DNA of 64,000 nucleotides, taken from assembly GCF_963678635.1 (NCBI RefSeq), contig NC_087069.1:1-64000 (forward strand), given 5' to 3'. How positions within the stretch are numbered: position 1 is the first letter of the stretch; each line of letters opens with the position of its first letter. Position numbers and translations under genes: made by a program. Of the stretch, positions 23,251 through 38,100 are shown piece by piece. The DNA comes from Symsagittifera roscoffensis (Eukaryota > Xenacoelomorpha > Acoela > Convolutidae). Below the pieces are notes generated by a model, which was given only the letters and a program-made list of their open reading frames with translations, was not told the origin of the DNA and made no database searches.

Positions 23251-26200
23251 ACGGAGCACATCAAAACCATAATTTCAGCCAGACACTGTGATCAAAACTG
23301 AAAAACTTGTAACGAGAAAAACACATCACTGATAGACACATAAAAAGACATGATTCCACAGAAAAAAAAACTTAAATCAATAATTAAGCATTTCCAGGTA
23401 CCATCAACAAGTAAACAAGGCATTATCAACCAAAACAGGCAGCTCAATATTTCAAATTTGAGAAAACTCAAGGAATGTCTGGTAGTAAAGACCATAAAGA
23501 AAGAAAAATTGCCATTAGTGTGAGGACATTTTTTTCTAACAAAAACACATCACAGTGCAAAGTCGTCTCTGCAACGATCGCTAACCCAGTGAATTGATGG
23601 ATGGAAAAACGATGAAGACATGTAGATGACTTAACTAGCCACACAGTGTCCTAAAAATGAAAAAAAAATCTACCACAAAAAATCACATCAAGGATGAACA
23701 CAAAAAAAGACATATTTCAGAAACATGAAATCCTAAATTAAGAATTTAGTACTCCTATGAGCCTTTACCATTACCACAACACATTAAAAACCAAAATGTT
23801 GATGTGTACTGCAAAGATGTCAAAACTGAAGAAACATTCAGTAGCCAAGAACAGAAGCTAGTGGAAACCTACAATTTGTGACAACTTTATTGAGACAAAA
23901 ACCTTCCAGCGCAAATTCGCCAGTGCAACGACCACTAATTCAATGAAAATGGATAAATGAATACAACTGAGCACATCACAATGATAATATCAGCCAGACA
24001 CTGTGATCAAAACGGAAAAACTTGTAACGAGGAAAACACATCACTGATAGACACAAAAAAGATATGATTCCACAGAAAAAAAACTTAAACCAAAAATTAA
24101 GCACTCCCAGGTACCATCAACAAGTAAACAATGCATTATCAACCCAAAAAGGCAGCTCTGACTTTCAAATTTGAGAAAACTCAAGGAATGTCTGTTAGTA
24201 AAGACCAAAAAGAAAGAAGAACTGCCAGTACTGTGACGACAATTTTTTTCGAACAAAAAATTACCACAGTGCAAAGTCGCGTCAGCAACGATCGCCAACC
24301 CAGTGATATTGATGAATGGAGCCACAACGATGACATCAAGATGACTTTACTAGCCACACAGTATCCTAAAAAGTGAAAAAAATTTGTACCACAAAAAATC
24401 GCATCAAGCATGAACACAAAAAAAAGACATATTTCAGAAACAGAAAGTGCTAAATTAAAAATTTAGTACTCCTATGAGCCTTTAGCATTAACACAACGCA
24501 TTAAAAACCAAAATGTTGCTGTGTACTTCAAAGATGTTGAAACTGAAGAAACATTCAGTAGCCAAGAACAGAAGCTAGTGGAAACCTACAATTTGTGACA
24601 ACTTTATTGAGACAAAAACACTCCAGCGCAAATTCGTCAGTGCAACGACCACTAATCCAATTAAATTGGATAAATGAATAAAATTGAGCACATCACAATG
24701 ATAATATCAGCCAGACACTGTGCTCAAAACGGAAAAACTTGTAACGAGAAAAACACATCGCTGATAGACACAAAAAAAGATATGATTCCACAGAAAAAAA
24801 ACTTAAACCAAAAACTAAGCACTCCCAGGTACCATCAACAAGTAAACAATGCATCATCAACCCAAAAAGGCAGCTCTGTCTTTCAAACTTGAGAAAACTC
24901 AAGGAATGTCTGGTAGTAAAGACCAAAAAGAAAGAAGAACTGCCAGTACTGTGACGACAGTTTTTTTCGAACAAAAAATCACCACAGTGCAAAATCGCGT
25001 CAGCAACGATCGCTAACCCAGTGACATTGATGAATGGAACAACAATGATGACATCAAGATGACTTTACTAGCCACATAGTGTCCTAAAAAGTGAAAAAAA
25101 AATTGTACCACAAAAAATCGCATCAAACATGAACACAAAAGTATATATATTTCAGAAACATAAAGTCCTAAAATAAAAATTTAGTACTCCCATGAACGTT
25201 TAGTTTTTACCACAACACATTAAAAACCAAAATGTTGCTGTGTACTTCAAAGCTTTCGAAACTGAAGAAACTCTCAGTAGCCAAGAGCAGAAGCTAGTGG
25301 AATCTACCAATATGTGACAACTTTAATGAGGCAAAAACACTCCAGCACAAACTCGCTAGTGCAACGACCATTGCCCCAGCAGAATTGAATGAATAAATCA
25401 AAACGAGCAAATCAAAATGATAATATCAGCCAGACACTGTGATCAAAATGGAAAAATTGTAACGAGAAAAACCCATCACTGATAGACACATAAAAAGACA
25501 TGATTTCACAGAAAAAATTGAAATCAACAATTAAGCACTCCCAGGTACCATTAACAAGTAAACAAGGCATTATCAACCCAAAAAGGCAGCTCTTTCTTTC
25601 AGATTTGAGAAAACTCAAGGAAAACCTGGTAGTAAAGACCAAAAAAAAGAACTGCCCGTACTGTGACGACAATTTTTTTTCGAACAAAAAATCACCACAG
25701 TGCGAAGTCGTGACAGAAACGATCGCTAACCCAGTGACATTGATGAATGGAACAACAATTATGACATCAAGATGACTTTACTAGCCACACAGTGCCGTAA
25801 ATGTGAAAAAATTTGTACCACAAAAAATCGCATCAAGCATGAACACAAAAAAGACATATTTCAGAAACTTAAGGTCCCAAATTAAAAAGTTAGTACTCCC
25901 ATGAACCTTTAGCATTACCACAACAAAATAAAAACCAAATTGTTGCTGTGTACTTCAAAGATGTCGAAACTGAAGAAACATTCAGTAGCCAAGACCCGAA
26001 GCTAGTGGAAACTACCAATTTGTGACCACTTTATTGAGACAAAAACACTCCAGCACAAACTCGCTAGTGCAACGACCATTGCCCCAGCAGAATTGAATGA
26101 ATAAATCAAAACGAGCAAATCAAAATGATAATATCAGCCAGAAACTGTGATCAAAATGGAAAAATTATAACGAGAAAAACCCATCACTGTTAGACACATA

Positions 26201-29200
26201 AAAAGACATGATTTCACAGAAAAAACTGAAATCAACAATTAAGCACTCCCAGGTACCATTAACAAGTAAACAAGGCATTATCAACCCAAAAAAGCAGCTC
26301 TTTCTTTCAGATTTGAGAAAACTCAAGGAAAGTCTGGTAGTAAAGACCAAAAAAAAGAACTGCCAGTACTGTGACGACAATTTTTTTTTCGACTAAAAAA
26401 TCACCACAGTGCAAAGTCGCGTCAGAAACGATCGCTTACCCTGTGAAATTGATGAATGGAACAACAATGATGACATCAAGACGACTTTACTAGCCACACA
26501 GTGGCGTAAATGTGAAAAAATTTGTACCACAAAAAATCGCATCAAGCATGAACACAAAAAAGACATCTTTCAGAAACTTAAGGTCCCAAAATAAAAATTT
26601 AGTACTCCCATGAACCTTTAGCATTACCACAACAAAACAAACCAAATTGTTGCTGTGTACTTCAAAGATGTCAAAACTGAAGAAACATTCAGTAGCCAAG
26701 ACCCGAAGCTAGTGGAAACTACCAATTTGTGACCACTTTATTGAGACAAAAACACTCCAGCACAAACTCGCTAGTGCAACGACCATTGCCCCAGTAGAAT
26801 TGAATGAATAAATCAAAACGAGCAAATCAAAATGATAATATCAGCCAGACACTGTGATCAAAATGGAAAAATTGTAACGAGAAAAACCAATCACTGATAG
26901 ACACATAAAAAGACATGATTTCACAGAAAAAACTGAAATCAACAATTAAGCACTCTCAGGTACCATTAACAAGTAAACAAGGCATTATCAACCCAAAAAG
27001 GCAGCTCTTTCTTTCAGATTTCAAAAAAACTCAAGGAAAGTCTGGTAGTAAAGACCAAAAAAAAAAGAACTGCCAGTACTGTGACGACAATTTTTTTTCC
27101 GACTAAAAAATCACCACAGTGCAAAGTAGCGTCAGAAACGATCGCTAACCCAGTGACATTGATGAATTGGTCAACAATGATGACATCAAGATGACTTTAC
27201 TAGCCACACAGTGTCGTAAATGTGAAAAAATTTGTACCACAAAAAATCGCATCAAGCATGAACACAAAAAAGACATATTTCAGAAACTTAAAGTCCTAAA
27301 TTAAAAGTTTAGTACTCCCATGAACCTTTAGCATTACCACAACAAAACAAAAACCAAATTGTTGCTGTGTACTTCAAAGATGTCGAAACTGAAGAAACAT
27401 TCAGTAGCCAAGACCCGAAGCTAGTGGAAACTACCAATTTGTGACCACTTTATTGAGACAAAAACACTCCAGCACAAACTCGCTAGTGCAACGACCATTG
27501 CCCTAGCAGAATTGAATGAATGAACCAAAACGAGCACATCAAAATGATAATATCAGCCAGACACTGTGATCAATACGGAAAAACTTGTAACGAGAAAAAC
27601 ACATCACTGATAGACACATAAAAAGATATGATTCCACAGAAAAAAAATTTAAATCATTAAATAAGCATTCCCAGGTACCATAAACAAGTAAACAAGGCAT
27701 TATCAACCCAAAAAGGCAGCTCTGTCTTTCAAATTTTAAAAAACTCAAGGAATGTCTGGTAGTAAAGACCAAAAAGAAAGAGGAACTGCCAGTACTGTGA
27801 CGACAATTTTTTTTCCGACTAAAAAATCACCACAGTGCAAAGTCGCGTCAGCAACGATCGCTAACCCAGTGACATTGGTGAATGGAACAATAATGATGAC
27901 ATCAAGATGACTTAACTAGCCACACAGCGTCCTAAAAAGAGAAAAAATTTGTACCACAAAAAATCGCATCAAGCATGAACACAAAATAAAGACATATTTC
28001 AGAAACATAAAGTCCTAAATTAAAATTTTAGTACTCCCATGAGCCTTTAGCATTACCACAACACATTAAAAACAAAAATGTTGCTGTGTACTTCAAAGCT
28101 TTCGAAACTGAAGAAACTCTCAGTAGCCAAGAGCAGAAGCTAGTGGAAACTACCAATTTCTGACAACTTTATTGAGACAAAAGCACTCCAGCACAAACTC
28201 GCTAGTGCAACGACCATTGCCCCAGCAGAATTGAATGAATAAATCAAAATGAGCAAATCAAAATGATAATATCAGCCAGGCACTGTGATCAAAATGGAAA
28301 AATTGTAACGAGAAAAACCCATCACTGATAGACACATAAAAAGACATGATTTCACAGAAAAAACTGAAATCAACAATTAAGCACTCCCAGGTACCATTAA
28401 CCAGTAAACCAGGCATTATCAACCCCAAAAGGCAGCTCTATCTTTCAGATTTGAGACAACTCAAGGAAGTCTGGTAGTAAAGACCAAAAAAAAGAACTGC
28501 CAGTACCGTGACGACAATATTTTTCGAACAAAAAATCACCACAGTGCAAAGTCGCGTCAGAAACGATCGCTAACCCAGTGACATTGATGAATGGAACAAA
28601 AATGATGACATCAAGATGACTTTAATAGCCGCACAGTGTCCTAATTGTGAAAAAATTTGTACCACAAAAAACCGCATCAAGCATGAACACAAAAAAAGAC
28701 ATATTTCAGAAACATAAAGTCCAAAATTAAAAAATTAGCACTCCCATTAACCTTTAGCATTACCACAGCAAAATAAAAACCAGATTGTTGCTGTGTTTTT
28801 CAAAGATGTCGAAACTGAAGAAATATTCAGTAGCCAAGACCGAAGCTAGTGGAAACTACCAATTTGTGACCACTTTTTTGAGACAAAAAGACTCCAGCAC
28901 AATCTCGTTAGTGCAACGACCAATGCCCCAGCAGAATTGATTGAATGAATCAAAACGAGCAAATCAAAATAAAATTATCAGCCAGACACTGTGATCAAAA
29001 CGGAAAAACTTGTAACGAGAAAAACACATCACTGATAGACACATAAGAAGGTTTGATTCCACAGATAAAAACTTAAATCAATAAATAAGCATTTTAGGTA
29101 CCATAAACAAGTAAACAAGGCATTATCAACCCAAAAAGGCAGCTCTGTCTTTCAAATTTGAGAAAACTCAAGGAATGTCTGGTAGTAAAGTCCAAAAAAG

Positions 29201-30625
29201 AAAAAAAGAAGAACTGCCAGTACTGTGACGACAATTTTTTTCGAACAAAAAATCACCACAGTGCAAAGTCGCGTCAGAAACGATCGCTAACCCAGTGACA
29301 TTGATGAATGGAACAAAAATGATGACATCAAGATGACTTTAATAGCCACACAGTGTCCTAATTGTGAAAAAATTTGTACCACAAAAAATCGCATCAAGCA
29401 TGAACACAAAAAAAGACATATTTCAGAAACATAAAGTCTAAAATTAAAAAATTAGTACTCCCATTAACCTTTAGCATTACCACAGCAAAATAAAAACCAG
29501 ATTGTTGCTGTGTTTTTCAAAGCTTTCGAAACTGAAGAAACACTCAGTAGCCAAGACCAGAAGCTAGTGGAAACTACCAATTTGTGACAACTTTATTGAG
29601 ACAAAAACACTACAGCACAAATTCGCTAGTGCAACGACCAATACCCCAGCAGAATTGATTTAATGAATCAAAACGAGCACATCAAAATGATAATATCAGC
29701 CAGACTTTGTGATCAAAAATGGAAAAACTTGTAACGAGAAAAACCGCATCACTGATAGACACATAAAAAAAACATGATTCCACAGAAAAAACTGAAAACA
29801 ACAATTAAGCACTCCCAGGTACCATTAACAAGTAAACAGGGCATTATCAACCCAAAAAGGCAGCTCTGTCTTTCAATTTGAGAAAACTCAAGGAATGTCT
29901 GGTAGTAAAGACCAAAAAGAAAAAAGAACTGCCAGTACTGTGACGACAATTTTTTTCGAACAAAAAATCACCACAGTGCAAAGTCGCGTCAGCAACGATC
30001 GCTAACCCAGTGACATTGATGAACGGAACAACAATGATGACATCAAGATGAATTTACTAGCCACACAGCGTCCTAAAACGAGAAAAAATTTGTACCACAA
30101 AAAATTGCATCAAGCATGAACACAAAATAAAGACATATTTCAGAAACATAAAGTCCTAAATTAAAAATGTAGTACTCCTATGAGCCTTTAGCATTAACAG
30201 AACACAATAAAACTAAAAAGTTGACGTGTACTTCAAAGATGTTGAAACTGAAGAAACATTCAGTAGGCAAGACCAGAAGCTAGTGGAAACTACCAATTTG
30301 TGACTACTTTATTGAGACAAAAACACTCCAGCACAAATTCGCTAGTGCAACGACCATTACCCCAGCAGAATTGATTGAATGAATCAAAACGAGAACATCA
30401 AAATGATAATATCAGCCAGACACTGTGATCAAAAATGGAAAAACTTGTAACGAGAAAAACCGCATCACTGATAGACACATAAAAAAACATGATTCCACAG
30501 AAAAAACTGAAAACAACAATTAAGCACTCCCAGGTACCATTAACAAGTAAACAAGGTATTATCAACCCAAAAAGGCAGCTCTATCTTTCAGATTTGAGAA
30601 AACTCAAGGGAAGTCTGGTAGTAAA
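23250..30625 (+). repeat. Left zone of array, subfamily L3
   Basis: Most units from about 25.3 kb on carry ccagcacaaactcgctagtg and ccattgccccagcagaattg in the A tail and the B-tail variant gtcgcgtcag..acgatcgc, followed by ccagtgacattgatgaatgg. L3-like A tails also occur earlier in single units (13,150, 16,740, 18,900), so L3 may have spread from, or to, the earlier zone. The dimer length stays near 715 bp. Confidence 0.72.
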
Positions 30626-31579
30626 GACTGTAAATAAAGAAAAACTGGCAGTAGTGTGACGACAAATTTTTTCAAACAAAAATCACCACAGTTCAGTTTT
30701 GCTTCGGCAGCGATCGCTAACCCAGTAGATTCGATGAATGGGACAACAATGAACACATCAAAATGACTTAAAAAGCCACACACTATCCTGAAAAATGAAA
30801 AAACTTGTACTATAAAAAATCACATCTAGGATCAACACAAAAACAGACAAATTCCGAAAACATAAAGTCAAAAACCAAACACTCTCATGAACTGTCAGCA
30901 TATTTTCAACGCATTAACAACCCAAAAACGCGTCACAGTGTATTTCAAAGATGTCAAAACTGAAGAAACATTCAGTAGCCAAGACCAGAAGCTAGTGAAA
31001 ACTACTAATTTGTGAAGACAACTTTTTTCGGACAAAACATTACCACAGCGCAAATTCGCTACTGCAACGATCGCTAACTCAGTAGACTTGATGAATAGAA
31101 CAACAAAAAAAAACATCAAGACGACTTCACTAGCCACACAAGGTCCTGAACAATGAAAAAAAACTTTCACCACAAAAAAATTGAATCAAGGATGAACACA
31201 AAAAAAAGACATATTTCAGAAAACAGAAAGTCCAAAATCAAAAACTTAGTACTCCCATGAACCCTCAGCATCTCCACAACGCATTTAGAACCCAAAAAAG
31301 GTCGCTGTGTATTCAAAGAAATGAAAGCTGAAAAAAAACGTTCAATAGCCAACATCAGAAGCTAGTGGAAACTACACTTTGGGACAATTTTTTTCGGAAA
31401 ATCACCGCAGCGCAAGTTTGCTTCTGCATTGACCGCTACACCAGTAGAACTGATGAATGGAAAAACAAGTACACATCAAGATGACTTAACTAGCAGCACA
31501 GTGTCCTGAAAAATGAAAAAAAAATGTACCACAAAAACTCGCATCAAGGATGAACACTTAAGAAGACGTATTTCAGAAA

Positions 31580-31650
31580 CATAAAGTCCAAATCAAAAAC
31601 TTAGTAAACTTAGTAAACTTTGTGAAGGCAACTTTTTTCGGACAAAACTT
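31580..31650 (+). repeat. Deletion or fusion junction inside a satellite unit
   Basis: The word aacttagtaa is followed by a repeat of itself and then directly by ctttgtgaaggcaactttt, skipping the middle of the A head. The unit is shortened by roughly 150 bases. The direct duplication of cttagtaaa at the join suggests slippage or end joining. Confidence 0.6.
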
Positions 31651-32135
31651 TACCACAGCGCAAATTCGCTACTGCAATGATCGCTAACTCAGTAGACTTG
31701 ATGAATGGAACAACAATAAAAACATCAAGACGACTTCACTAGCCACACAAGGTCCTGAACAATGAAAAAAAAACTTTCACCACAAAAAATCGCATCAAGG
31801 ATGAACACAAAAAAGACATATTTCAGAAAGTTGAAGTCCAAAATCATAAATCTAGTACACTCACGAATCGCCAGCAAACCCACGAAGCATTAAAACCCAA
31901 ACAAACGTCGCTGTGTATTTCAAAAATAACAAAAATAAAGAAAAATTTGGTAGCCAAGGCCAGAAGCTTGTAGAAACTACCAATTTGTGATAGTTTTACT
32001 GAGACAAAAACACTCCAGCACAAATTCGCTAGTGCAACGACCACTACCCCAATAGAATTAAATAAATAATTAAAAATGAGCATATCAAAATGATAATATC
32101 AGCCAGACAATGTGATCAAAAAATGAAAAAGCACG

Positions 32136-32336
32136 CCTAGGTACCATTTTTCATTGTTTTCCAATCATCAATTCTACTGGGATAGCGATCGGTGCAGAAG
32201 CGGATTTGCTGTGTTAGTTTTTTGTCCGAAAAAAGTTTTCGTCACAAATTGGTAGTTTTCACTAGCTTCTGGTCTTGGCTACTGATTATTTCTTCAGTTT
32301 TGACATCTTTGAAAAAAACAGCGACGTTCCTAGGTA
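32136..32336 (-). repeat. Inverted satellite fragment flanked by cctaggta
   Basis: Bases 32,147-32,328 read as the reverse complement of a monomer, running from the end of the A head into a B-type tail. Words such as tagcttctggtcttggctac and tcttcagttttgacatcttt show this directly. All the surrounding units are in the plus orientation. The 8-base word cctaggta lies at both borders (32,136-32,143 and 32,329-32,336) and contains the palindrome cctagg. The 62-codon plus-strand ORF here (32,192-32,380) is the usual minus-strand satellite frame turned around. Confidence 0.85.
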
Positions 32337-35199
32337 TCAATAAATGGAAAAACTTTAAACGAGAAAAATCGCATCACTGATAGACACATAAAAAGACATG
32401 AATCAACAGAAAAAAAACTGAAATCAAAACTAAGCACTCCTAGGTACCATTAACGAGTAAACAAGCCGTTATCAATCCTAAAAAGGCAGATCTGTCTTTC
32501 AATTTTGTGAAAACTCAAGGAATATCTGGTAGTCAAGACCTAAGAGAAAGAAAAACTGCCAGCACTGTGACGACAACTTTTTTCGGAAAAAAAATCACCA
32601 CCGCGCAAACTCTTTTCTGCGTTGATTGCTAACCCAGTAGACTTAATGAATGGAACAATAAATTACACATCAAAATGACTTAACTATCCACACAGTCGTG
32701 AAAAATGAAAAAATTTGTACCACAAATAATCGCATCAAGGATAAACACAAAGAATGACATATTTCAGAAACAAAACACCAAAAACAAAAACCTAGTACTA
32801 TCATGAGCCGTCAGCACACCCACAACGCAAAAACAACCCATAAAAGGTTCGCAGTATATTTCAAAGATGTCAAAACAGAAGAAACATTCAGTAGCCAAGA
32901 CTAGAAGCTAGTGGAAACTACCAACTTGTGACAACTTTATTGAGACAAAAACACTCCAGCGCAAATTCGCTAGTGGAACGACCACTACCACATTAGAATT
33001 GAATAAATGAAGAAAAAATAGCACATCAAAATGATAAAATCAGCCAGACACTGTGGTCAAAAATGAAAAAACTTGTAACGAGAAAAAAACCGCATCTCTG
33101 ATAGACACAAAATGAAATGAGTCCACAGACAAAAAAATTGAAATCGAAAACTAAGTACTCCCAGGTACCAATAACAACTAAACAATGCATTATCAACCCC
33201 AAAAAGGCAGCGCTCTCTTTAAAATTTAAGAAAACTCAAGGAATGTCTGGTAGTCAAGACCAAAGAAAAAGAAAAACTGCCAGTACTGTATGACAATTTT
33301 TTCGCAAAGAAAATCAATCACCACAGCGCAAATTCGCTTCTGCAATGATCGCTAACCTAGTATACCTGATGAATGGAACAACAATGATCACATCACGATG
33401 ACTAACTAGCCACACACAGTCCTGAAAAAATTTGTACCACGAAAAATCGCAACAAGGATGAACCCAAAAAAGTCATTTTCCAGACTACCAAAATCAAAAC
33501 CCAGAACTCCAATGACAATTCATCATGTCCACAATGCATTAACTACCCAAAAAAGGGTCGCTGTAAAATTCAAAGATGTCAAAACTGAAGAAAAATTCAG
33601 GAGCCATGACCAGTAGCTAGTGGAAACTACCAATATCTGATAACTTTATTGAGACAAAAACATTCCAGTGCAAATTAGCTAAAGTAACGATCACTACCCC
33701 AGTAGAACTGAACAAATGAATAAAAATGAGCACATCAAAATGATAATATCAGACAGACACTGATCAAAAAAAGAAAAACTTGTAACGAGAAAAACCGCAT
33801 TACTGATAGACACATAATAAGACATGATTCAACAGAAAAAAAAACTGAAATCAAAAATTAAGCAATACCACGTACCATTAACAAGTAGACAAAGCATTAT
33901 TAACCCAAAAAGGCAGCTCTGTCTTTCAAATTTGTGAAAACTCAAGGAATGTCTGGTAGTCAAGACCAAAAAGAAGAAAAAACTGCCAGCACTGTGACGA
34001 GAACTTTTTTCGGACAAAAAACCATCAAAGTACAAATTCGCTTCTGCAACGACCACTAACCCAGTAGAGCTGATGAATCGAACAACAATGAACATCAAGA
34101 TGACCTAATTAGCCACACAATTTCCTTTAAAATTAAAAAGTTTGTACCACAAAAAATCGCATCAAGGATGAACCCAAAAAAGAAATATTTAAGAAACATA
34201 AAGACCAAAATCAAAAACCTAGTACTCCCAAGAACCGTTAGCATAGCCACATTGCTTTATCAACCCAAAAAATGGTCGCTGTTTATTTCAGAGATGTCAA
34301 AACTGAAGAAACATTCAGTAGCCAAGATCAGAAGCTAGTGGAAACTACCAATTTGTGATAACTTTATTGAGACAAAAACACTCCAGCGCAAATTAGCTAA
34401 AGCAACGATCACTACCCCAGTAGAACTGAACAAATGAAAAAAAATGAGCACGTCAAAATGATAATATCAGACAGACACTGATCAAAAAAAGAAATAATCT
34501 TATAACGAGAAAAAACCGCATTACTGATAGACACATAAAAAGACATGATTCAACAAAAAAAAAATCTGAAATCAAAAATTAAGCACTACCACGTACTATT
34601 CACAAGTAAACAAAGCATTACTAACCCAAAAAGGCAGCTCTGTCTTTCAAATTTGTGAAAACTCAAGGAATGTCTGGTAGTCAAGACCAAAAAGAAAAAA
34701 AAACTGCCAGCACTGTGACGAGAGCTTTTTTCGGACAAAAAACCATCAAATCACAAATTCGCTTCTGCAACTACCACTAACCCAGAAGAGCTGATGAATG
34801 GAACAACAGTGAACATCAAGATGACCTAACTAGCCACACAATTTCCTTTAAAATGGAAAAATATTGTACCACAAAAAATCGCATCAAGAATGAACACAAA
34901 AAAAGACATACTTCAGAAACATAAAGTTCAAAATGAAAATTTTAGTATTCCCATGATCCTTCAGCATTACCACAACGCATTAACGAACCAAAAAAGCAGC
35001 GCTGTGTATTTCAAAGATGTCAAAACTGAAGAAACATTCAGAAGCCAAGGCCATAAGCCAGTGGAAACTACCAATTTGTGATAACTTTATTGAGACAAAA
35101 ACAGTCCAGCGCAAATTCGCTGGTGCAACGACCACTAAATCAGTAGAATTCAATGTATGAATAAAAATGAGCACATCAAAAAGATAATATCAGCCAGAC

Positions 35200-38100
35200 A
35201 CTGTGATCAAAAATTGAAAAACTTGTAACGAGAAAAACAGCATCACTGATAGACACAAAATGACATTATTCCACAGACAAAAAACTGAAACCAAATGTTT
35301 AGCACTCCCAGGTACCAATAACCAGAAAAAAATGCATTATCAAGCCCAAAAAGGCAGCGCCGTCTTTGAAATTTAAGAAAACTCAAGGAATGTTTGGTAG
35401 TCAAGACAAAAAAAAACCGCCCTTAGTGTGACGACAATTTTTTTCGGACAAAAATTCACCACAGCGCAAATTAGCTTCTGCAACGATCGCTAACCCAGTA
35501 TACCTGATGAATGGAACAACAAGGAACACATCAAGATGACTTAACTAGCCACACAAGGTCCTGAAAAATGAAAAAGAAAATGTATCACAAAAGATCGCAA
35601 CAAGGATAAACACAAAAAATGACATATTTCAGAATCATAAAGACCAAAATCAAAAACCTAGTACTCTGATGAACCAATAGCAAACCCTCATTGCATTATC
35701 AACCCAAAAAATTGTCGCTGTGTATTTCAAAGAAGTCAAAACCGAAGAAACATTCAGTAGCCAAGACCAGAAGCTAGTGGAAACTACCACTTTGTGATAA
35801 CTTTTTTGAGACAAAAACAGTCCAGCGCAAATTCGTTGGTGCAACGACTACTACCCCGGTAGAATTGAATGTATGAATAAAAAAGAGGACATCAAAAAGA
35901 TAATATCAGCCAGACACTGTGATCAAAAATTGAAAAATTTGTAACGAGAAAAACAGCATGACTGATAGACACAAAATGACATTGATCCACAGACAAAAAT
36001 CTGAAATCAACAACTAAGCACGCCCACGTATCAACAATAAGTAAACAATGCATTATCAACCCCAAAAAGGCAACGCTGTCTTTAAAATTTATGAAAAATC
36101 AAGGAATGTCTGGTAGTCAAGACCAAAAAGAAAAACTGCCAGTACTGTGACGACAATGTTTTCCGACAAAAAATCACCACAGCGCAAAATCGCTTCTGCA
36201 ACGATCGCTAACCCAGTAGACCTGATGAATGGAACGACAAGGAACACATCAGGATGACTGAAGTAGCCACACCAGTCCTGAAAAAAAATTGTACCACAAA
36301 AAATCGCATCAATGACGAACACAAAAAAGTCATATTTCAGAAACACGAATACCAAAATCAAAACCCAGAACTTCCATGTATCCAAAGCATACCCACAACG
36401 CATTAAAAACCCAAAAACGTCGCTGTGTTTTTCAAAGATGTCAAAACTGAAGAAACATTCAGCAGCCAAGGCCAGAAGCTAGTGGAAACTACCATATTGT
36501 GATAACTTTATTGAGACAAAAACAGTCCAGCGCAAATTCGCTAGTGCAACGACCACTACCCCAGTAGAATTGATTAAATGAAAGAAAATGAGCACAACAA
36601 ATAGACAAAATCTGCCAGACACTGTGGTCAAAAATTGAAAAACTTGTAACGAGAAAAACAGCATCACTGATAGACACAAAATGACATTATTCCACAGACA
36701 AAAAAACTGAAACCAAATTTTTAGCACTCCCAGCTACCAATAACAAGAAATCAATGCATGATCAAGCCCGAAAAGGCAAAGTCGTCTTTGAAATTTTTGA
36801 AAAGTCAAGGAATGTCTGGTAGTCAAGACCAAAAAAAACCGCCCTTAGTGTGACGGCAATTTTTTTCGGACAAAAATTCACCACAGCGCAAATTAGCTTC
36901 TGCAACGATTGCTAACCCAGTATACCTGATGAATGGAACAACAAAGAACACAACAAGGTTACTTAACTAGCCACACAAGGTCCTGAAAAATGGAAAAGAA
37001 AATGTACCACTAAAGATCACATCAAGGATAAACACAAAAAATGACATGTTTCAGAAACATAAAGACCAAAATCAAAATCATAGTACTCATATGAACCAAT
37101 AGCAAACCCTCATTGCATTATCAACCCAAAAAAATGTCGCTGTGTTTTTCAAAACCGAAGAAACTTTCAGTAGCCAAGACCAGAAGCTAGTGGAAACTAC
37201 CAATTTATGATAACTTTATTGAGACAAAAACAGTCCAGCGCAAATTCGCTAGTGCAACGACCACTACATCAGTAAAATTCAATGTATGAATAAAAATGAG
37301 CACATCAAAAAGATAATATCAGCCAGATACTGTGATCAAAAATTGAAAAACTTGTAACGAGAAAAACAGCATCACTGATAGACACAAAATGACATTATTC
37401 CACAGACAAAAAAACTGAAACCAAACTTTTAGCACTCCCAGGTACCAATAACAAGAAAACAATGCATTATCAAGCCCCAAAAGGCAGCGCTGTTTTTAAT
37501 ATTTAAGAAAACTCAAGGAGTGTCTGGTAGTCAAAACCAAAGAAAAAGAAAAACTGCCAGTACTGTGACGACAATTTTTTCGGAAAGAAAATCAATCACC
37601 ACAGCGCAAATTCGCCACTGCAACGACCACTAATCCAATCTAATTCAATTAAATTGGATAAATGAATGAAACTGAGCACATCAAAATGATAATATCAGCT
37701 AGACACTGTGATCAAAATGGAAAAACTTGTAACGAGAAAAACCACATCACTGATAGACACATAAAAAGATATGATTCCACAAAAAAAACTGAAATCAATA
37801 ACTAAGCATTCCCAGGTACCATCAACAAGTAAACAAGGCATTATCAACCCAAAAAGGTAGCTTTGTCTTTCAAATTTGTGAAAACTCAAGGAATGTCTGG
37901 TAGTAAAGACCAAAAAGAAAGAAAAATTGCCAGTAGTGTGACGAAAATATTTTTCGAACAAAAAATCACCACAGTGCAAAGTCGCCTCTGCAACTATCGC
38001 TAACCCAGTGAATTTATGGATGGAACAACAATGAAGACATCAAGAAAGATGACTTAACTAGCCACACACTGTCCTAAAAATGAAAAAATTCGTACCACAA

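Noticed and set aside
10377-27772. More than twenty minus-strand ORFs of 66-132 codons with a common FTTRHSLSF-like motif
   Set aside because: They are the same T-rich reading frame of the B half-unit in successive repeats. The minus strand has few A, so stop codons are rare. No start context, domain or independent conservation is seen.
32192-32380. 62-codon plus-strand ORF as a distinct gene
   Set aside because: It is the normal minus-strand satellite frame carried by the inverted fragment at 32,147-32,328.
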